The notes under the pieces: generated by a model
What the model saw: only the letters and a program-made list of their open reading frames with translations
Told to the model about the DNA's origin: nothing
The model's database searches: none
Shown here: in pieces, positions 60,220 through 64,000 of the stretch
Numbering within the stretch: the first letter of the stretch is position 1
Layout: the number at the start of each line of letters is the position of its first letter
Position numbers and translations under genes: made by a program
From: WTJY01 sp041568735
GTDB taxonomy: Bacteria > Chloroflexota > Anaerolineae > Promineifilales > Promineifilaceae
Length of the DNA stretch: 64,000 nucleotides
Direction of reading: 5' to 3'
Assembly: GCA_041568735.1 (NCBI GenBank)
Contig: JBFFZG010000001.1
Coordinates: 1 to 64,000, forward strand

Positions 60220-61239
60220 GTGAAGCTCCTGTACTATAGAGAGGAGTTTGGTCACATCCGGTTCGTTATTATCCGGCCGGCCGATTGGATCGCGCACCTC
60301 ATCCCTTCCCTGGAGGGCGAACAGGGAATTTAAAACGCCGTGGGAAAGGGCCTGTAGAACGTAGCCCCCTTCCTGGACAAACAGGATGCGCCCCTGGCAG
60401 AGCTCCTCAGCCAGTTCGACCATGATCTGGGAAAGGTGGGCGTAGCCGCGCAGGGTGAGGTTCATCGCCGCCAGTGGATCCACCCAGTGGGCGTCGTACC
60501 CGGCCGAGATTAAAATGAAATCCGGTCGGAAACGCCGCACCGCCGGGCGAATGATCTCCTCAAAGATGCGCCGGTACCCGTGATCCCCCACCCCTTCGAA
60601 AAGGCCGACGTTGAGCGTATGGCCTCGCCCTCTTTCATCCCCCACTTCCCTCAGACTGCCCGTTCCCGGGTAAAAAAAGGGGCTGTGCTGGTGGATCGAA
60701 ATAAAGAAGACGGTCTCATCCTGGTAAAAAATTTCCTGGGTGCCGTTCCCGTGATGAACGTCAAAATCCAGGATGCAAATCTTTTGCAGCTGATGCTTCG
60801 TCTGGAGGTGGCGCGCGCCGATGGCGATGTTGTTGAGCAGGCAAAAACCGCCAGGCTGCCGCCGCTCCGCATGATGGCCAGGCGGCCGGGCAAATACATA
60901 CCCGTTGCGGGCCTGCCCGCCGACGATCTTGTCCAGAGCCAGACAAACCCCACCCACCGCCAGTTTGGCCAGCTGGTAGCTCTGCGGCGTGGCATAGGTG
61001 TCCTGGTCGATGTAGCCGCCGCCGCGCAGGCAGATTTCTTCGATGCGGTCGAGCATGTAGGGACTGTGCACGGCCAGGATCGGCTGGTCGCCGGCCTCTG
61101 ATGGCTCAAGCGTCAGCAGGCTGGCCAGGGTCCCGCTCTTCTGAAGCAGCTGCCAGACCGCCTCGCCGCGATTGGCATTTTCCGGGTGATCCGGCCAGTT
61201 GTGAGCTGCAGCCGGGGCGTGAATATACAGGGTTGTCAC
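60208..61239 (-). CDS. Histone-deacetylase-fold deacetylase (class II-like)
   Basis: A 343-residue Zn-dependent deacylase similar to bacterial HDAC-like amidohydrolases and acetylpolyamine deacetylases. It has RPPGHHAE with the His pair, DFDVHHGNG metal ligands, SAGYDAHWVDPLA with the third ligand, and QEGGYV with the active-site Tyr. The start is probably GTG 61239, which overlaps the stop of the upstream hydrolase gene by 4 bp (GTGA); a start at 61269 is also open. It is closer to classical HDAC-like enzymes than the paralog at 3398. Confidence 0.9.
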   Translation of the reverse strand: MTTLYIHAPAAAHNWPDHPENANRGEAVWQLLQKSGTLASLLTLEPSEAGDQPILAVHSPYMLDRIEEICLRGGGYIDQDTYATPQSYQLAKLAVGGVCLALDKIVGGQARNGYVFARPPGHHAERRQPGGFCLLNNIAIGARHLQTKHQLQKICILDFDVHHGNGTQEIFYQDETVFFISIHQHSPFFYPGTGSLREVGDERGRGHTLNVGLFEGVGDHGYRRIFEEIIRPAVRRFRPDFILISAGYDAHWVDPLAAMNLTLRGYAHLSQIMVELAEELCQGRILFVQEGGYVLQALSHGVLNSLFALQGRDEVRDPIGRPDNNEPDVTKLLSIVQELHLIK

Positions 61240-61940
61240 GGCCGCGTCCCGATTTCCCGCGCTTCCCACCAGGCGCTCAGATCCCGCATCCCCTGGCTGT
61301 TCAGCTTGTGACCGGTGGGGTACTCGTGAACCGTCAGGCTGGCGCCGGCTGCCTGCAGCGTCTCGCGGCAGGTCCGGGCCACGGCCAGCGGCACTCGATC
61401 ATCCTCGCGGCCGACAGCCATGAAGATCGGCAGATGGGCCAGGGGCTTGTCGACGAGGGCGGTCGGGGACACACGCGGGGCGAACCCGACCAGGCCGGCG
61501 ATCCCCCGAACAAGATTCGGATAAATCAGCCCCGTGGCGTAGGCGACGGCCGCCCCCTGGCTGAAACCGAGAAAATACAGCTGTTCCGGATCGACGTCGT
61601 AGGCCTCCGGCAGCGCCCGCACAAAATCGTAGACGGCCCGGGCCGGCGGCCGGAACGCGTCGAGGTCCGGCCATGTTTGCCGGTCCTGGATCAGCCAGGA
61701 ATAGCCGGGCTGGCCGGATTCCGGATCTTCCGGGTCAAACTCAGTGGCCCGCGGCGCGACGATCAGGCAGTGTTTTGGGAGAGTCCGGCGGAAGATCCAG
61801 GTTACATCTTCCGTTCCGTGTCGCCCATGGAGCATCACGATCACCGGATGCGGGCCATCCCCCTCCGGCCACTGCACGCGGTGCGGCAGTCCGGTGAGGT
61901 AAGCCGCACGATCAGTTTCAACCAAGCGCGTTTGATCCAT
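61236..61940 (-). CDS. Alpha/beta hydrolase (carboxylesterase/phospholipase-like)
   Basis: A 234-residue hydrolase of the YpfH/carboxylesterase 2 group. It has the oxyanion segment VIVMLHGRHG, the nucleophile elbow GFSQGA, VGREDDRVP as acid loop and YPTGHKL with the catalytic His. The start at ATG 61940 (MDQTRLVETD) is preferred to a TTG at 61967. Its translation is coupled to the deacetylase gene downstream, so the pair may act on one acylated compound, which is inference. Confidence 0.85.
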   Translation of the reverse strand: MDQTRLVETDRAAYLTGLPHRVQWPEGDGPHPVIVMLHGRHGTEDVTWIFRRTLPKHCLIVAPRATEFDPEDPESGQPGYSWLIQDRQTWPDLDAFRPPARAVYDFVRALPEAYDVDPEQLYFLGFSQGAAVAYATGLIYPNLVRGIAGLVGFAPRVSPTALVDKPLAHLPIFMAVGREDDRVPLAVARTCRETLQAAGASLTVHEYPTGHKLNSQGMRDLSAWWEAREIGTRP

Positions 61941-61967
61941 TGTTTTCGTTCGGCAAAAGGTGGGCAA

Positions 61968-61996
61968 ACTGTATCAGAGGAACTGCCATTTTACAA
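61968..61996 (-). promoter_or_regulatory. Predicted promoter of the hydrolase-deacetylase operon
   Basis: Minus strand TTGTAA (61996-61991), 17 bp, TACAGT (61973-61968). Same -35 as the malic-enzyme operon promoter. Confidence 0.5.
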
Positions 61997-62019
61997 CCGC
62001 ATCGCTCTCTGATTTTGCC

Positions 62020-62065
62020 AAAAAAAATGAGGTGGAGGAGCAACTGGCGTTGCACCTTCCACCTC
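62020..62065 (-). terminator. Intrinsic terminator of the S33 peptidase-like gene
   Basis: On the minus strand GAGGTGGA pairs with TCCACCTC, with an inner stem GCAAC-GCCA-GTTGC, and is followed by ATTTTTTTT. It lies about 110 bp past the stop at 62179; nothing else is seen in that gap. Confidence 0.8.
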
Positions 62066-62178
62066 GGGGGGGAGCCTATGCACCCACATGCTAACACACT
62101 TCAAGGGAAAAATCAAAACGGGCCGCCGCTGAAGATCCAGGGGCATGCTCGCACGGGCGACAGCCAGGCAAAACCCGC

Positions 62179-64000
62179 TCAATTTTCCAGGCGGAAACCG
62201 TCCAAAGCGGGCAGAAGCACCGGCTCCGCCAGGTCCTCACCTTCGTTCATCAGCAAAATGACGGCCAGGACGGTCCGATTGTCGACGACCGTGGCGATGG
62301 TGAGCGGAAGTCCCTGGGTTCTCCCCCGGACGATCGACCACTCTCGATCACCGGCATCGACGTAGGGGTCCGGCACCCCTTCCCGCTCGGCCGACAGCTG
62401 ATCGAGGAAAAACGCGACCAGCTCTTCCGGCGTGACGACCTCAACCGGGATCACCTGGAAGACCAGGGCCGTTTGATCCAGCCCGTTTTGCCTCCGGGAA
62501 AAGGTTCCGGGCAGGGTCTCCTCCCAACCCTCCGGAACCACCCCATTGACGAAAACCCCGCTGATCTCCGCCGAGAAGGGAATAAGAGTGATTTCTTCAA
62601 TATCCTGGCCGCCCGGGACCAGGAAGGCAGGCGGCCGCATTTCGGCCAGGCAGCCGTTGGCCGGGTTTTGATCGGGGCGCCTCAAAAAGGTAAGGGCCAC
62701 GCTCAAGGGGCAGGATCCGGAGGAGGTGGCGCCATGACCGATACCGGGAAAGGGGACGAGGTAGTCGGCCACCAGGTTGCCGCTGACCAGTTCGCCCCAG
62801 GCCGGCGGCGTAATCGGATCGTATTCCCCGGTCAGGATCAGGGTGGGTATCTCGCTGACGACCGGCTCGTTTTCGATCGCGGCGGCCCGGCCGCTGGGCC
62901 AGATGGCGCAGGCGTTATAGGCAAATTCCCAGTTCGCGAAATAGTCGGCTAGCCGCTCATCGCTGGCGGCCGCGGCGGCCACGGCCTCCCGGTCGCTGAA
63001 AGCCAGCTCCTCCCGGCACTGCACCGAACGATACATGCCCGTGCTGATGAATTCCTCATTGATGAGGAGGGTCGTGAACAGGAGGGCGAGCCGGTCCGTC
63101 CGCCCCTCCTTGACGTCGAAGATAATGCCGGGCATCAAGGGAAAGATTTCGTTGGAATAGAGGGATTGGAAGAGGATATCAATCAGGTCATCGCCGTTAA
63201 AGTTGACCGTATACCGGTTGCCGCTCAGAAAATAGACGATGGGAAAGGTGATCGGATCGGTATTCAGCCGATTGACCAGCCGGTAAAACTCCGCTTCCAG
63301 GTCGGGATACGCCGCTGCGCAGGCGGCATCGGCCGCACAGCCGTCAAAAAACACGCGAAACGCGCGGGTCATATGGCCGGGAATCGCCTCCTGGAGATCG
63401 ACTTCCAGCGGGTACGGCGAATCGAGAATCACGCTGCGCACCCCCTCCGGGTAATCGCGCATGACGGTCTGCGCCAGGCGAGAGCCGTAAGAGACACCGA
63501 GCAGATTCCAACGCTCATAGCCAAGCGCCTGCCGGATGGCATCGACGTCAGCCGCGTTTTCGGCGCTGTTGTAGGCTGCCAGGTCGATTCCGGCCTGCTC
63601 CAGCCGGGAACGGCAGCCAGCCAGGACCTCCAGGTAGCGAGTCTGCAGGACGTCCTCCGGCAGATCATCGTCGAGCATCTCCAGCTCGAAGGCAAACGTC
63701 TCCGGGCAGGCCAGCGACGGTTCGGCATACCCGGTCCCCCGCTGATCGAAGACGATGTAATCCCGGTCGGCAAGAAAGGGCAGGATATTGTCCCGGTAGG
63801 TGAACTGAATCAGCTCGAGGGCAAACCCCCCGGGTCCGCCGGCCAGGTAGACGACCGGATCCGGGGCGGGGTTGGGTGAGGTACTGGCGAATATGGCCAC
63901 CGGCAGCCGGACCTGGCGCTCCCCGCCCGGATTTTGCCGGTTTTCCGGCACGGTGACCGTACCGCAGCGGACATCGGCCCCGTTCGGAATGTCGAACGGG
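62179..64000 (-). CDS. Alpha/beta hydrolase, peptidase S33 / tripeptidyl aminopeptidase-like (5' end outside window)
   Basis: At least 606 codons, open to the right edge; the apparent start at 63951 is an internal GTG, since the residues before it (CGTVTVPENR) belong to the family's N-terminal motif. It has the oxyanion motif LAGGPGG, FDQRGTGYAEP, nucleophile elbow GVSYGSRLA, TGEYDPITPP as acid loop and PGIGHGATSSG with the catalytic His, the arrangement of prolyl and tripeptidyl aminopeptidases with a TAP-like C-terminus. A further 150 residues follow the hydrolase core, longer than usual and of unknown role. These enzymes are usually exported; the signal peptide would lie outside the window. 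Confidence 0.88.
   Translation of the reverse strand, partial: PFDIPNGADVRCGTVTVPENRQNPGGERQVRLPVAIFASTSPNPAPDPVVYLAGGPGGFALELIQFTYRDNILPFLADRDYIVFDQRGTGYAEPSLACPETFAFELEMLDDDLPEDVLQTRYLEVLAGCRSRLEQAGIDLAAYNSAENAADVDAIRQALGYERWNLLGVSYGSRLAQTVMRDYPEGVRSVILDSPYPLEVDLQEAIPGHMTRAFRVFFDGCAADAACAAAYPDLEAEFYRLVNRLNTDPITFPIVYFLSGNRYTVNFNGDDLIDILFQSLYSNEIFPLMPGIIFDVKEGRTDRLALLFTTLLINEEFISTGMYRSVQCREELAFSDREAVAAAAASDERLADYFANWEFAYNACAIWPSGRAAAIENEPVVSEIPTLILTGEYDPITPPAWGELVSGNLVADYLVPFPGIGHGATSSGSCPLSVALTFLRRPDQNPANGCLAEMRPPAFLVPGGQDIEEITLIPFSAEISGVFVNGVVPEGWEETLPGTFSRRQNGLDQTALVFQVIPVEVVTPEELVAFFLDQLSAEREGVPDPYVDAGDREWSIVRGRTQGLPLTIATVVDNRTVLAVILLMNEGEDLAEPVLLPALDGFRLEN

Overview
The window reads as GC-rich chromosomal DNA from a bacterium, most likely a member of the Chloroflexota (Anaerolineae or a neighbouring class). 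This is inference from gene content: secreted proteins with LysM domains joined by Pro-Thr-Pro linkers, a MoxR plus CoxE-like VWA cluster, class III cyclase/AAA/TPR fusions, a giant acidic TPR protein and a large multi-domain amylopullulanase with a small helical C-terminal domain. There is no rRNA to settle it. No tRNA or rRNA gene, CRISPR array, insertion sequence, phage gene or attachment site was recognised. Genes sit on both strands in short operons.

Layout. 1-547: 5' part of murA (minus). 811-10.1 kb: mostly plus-strand housekeeping and stress genes (two alpha/beta hydrolases, an isoaspartyl peptidase/asparaginase, a histone-deacetylase-fold enzyme, a Dabb protein, a hybrid sensor kinase), with rdgB and a small membrane protein on minus. 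At 7.8-9.6 kb lies a fusion of a phosphoglycerate-dehydrogenase-like enzyme to an SbnI/SerK-like (ParB-fold) domain, followed by a cyclic-nucleotide-binding protein and a cyclase/AAA/TPR signalling protein. 13.7-19.0 kb (minus): moxR, two paralogous 460-residue VWA genes and a CAP-LysM surface protein. Then mgsA (minus) and a NYN-domain gene (plus). 20.7-30.2 kb (minus): selB, then a six-gene run of double malic enzyme, GMC oxidoreductase, Nudix, acyltransferase, glycosyltransferase and VOC protein. 30.3-34.2 kb: a coiled-coil gene divergent from two glycosyltransferases. 34.3-44.7 kb (minus): xseA-xseB-ftsY-prfB, two genes of unknown function, and rpoC without rpoB next to it. 44.8-52.7 kb (minus): one 7.9-kb amylopullulanase gene. 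53.1-64 kb: rsfS (plus), ndk, a 5.9-kb acidic TPR gene, a second deacetylase-fold gene, and two hydrolases, the last running off the right edge.

Regulation visible in the DNA. Many starts are preceded by a sigma70-type promoter with a 16-17-bp spacer. In three cases the -10 box ends exactly 6 bp before the start codon, which predicts leaderless mRNAs; a fourth ends 9 bp before. Six intrinsic terminators are clear, one of them a perfect bidirectional palindrome between rsfS and ndk. prfB carries the classical +1 frameshift autoregulation site.

Most notable: a double malic enzyme whose two halves have lost different conserved motifs; the dehydrogenase-SerK-like fusion, whose two activities would meet at O-phosphoserine; a 1977-residue acidic protein carrying about 30 repeated Trp-centred short motifs between TPR ends; MurA with Asp in place of the fosfomycin-target Cys; and a solitary rpoC with a long hairpin-bearing leader and a coiled-coil insertion.
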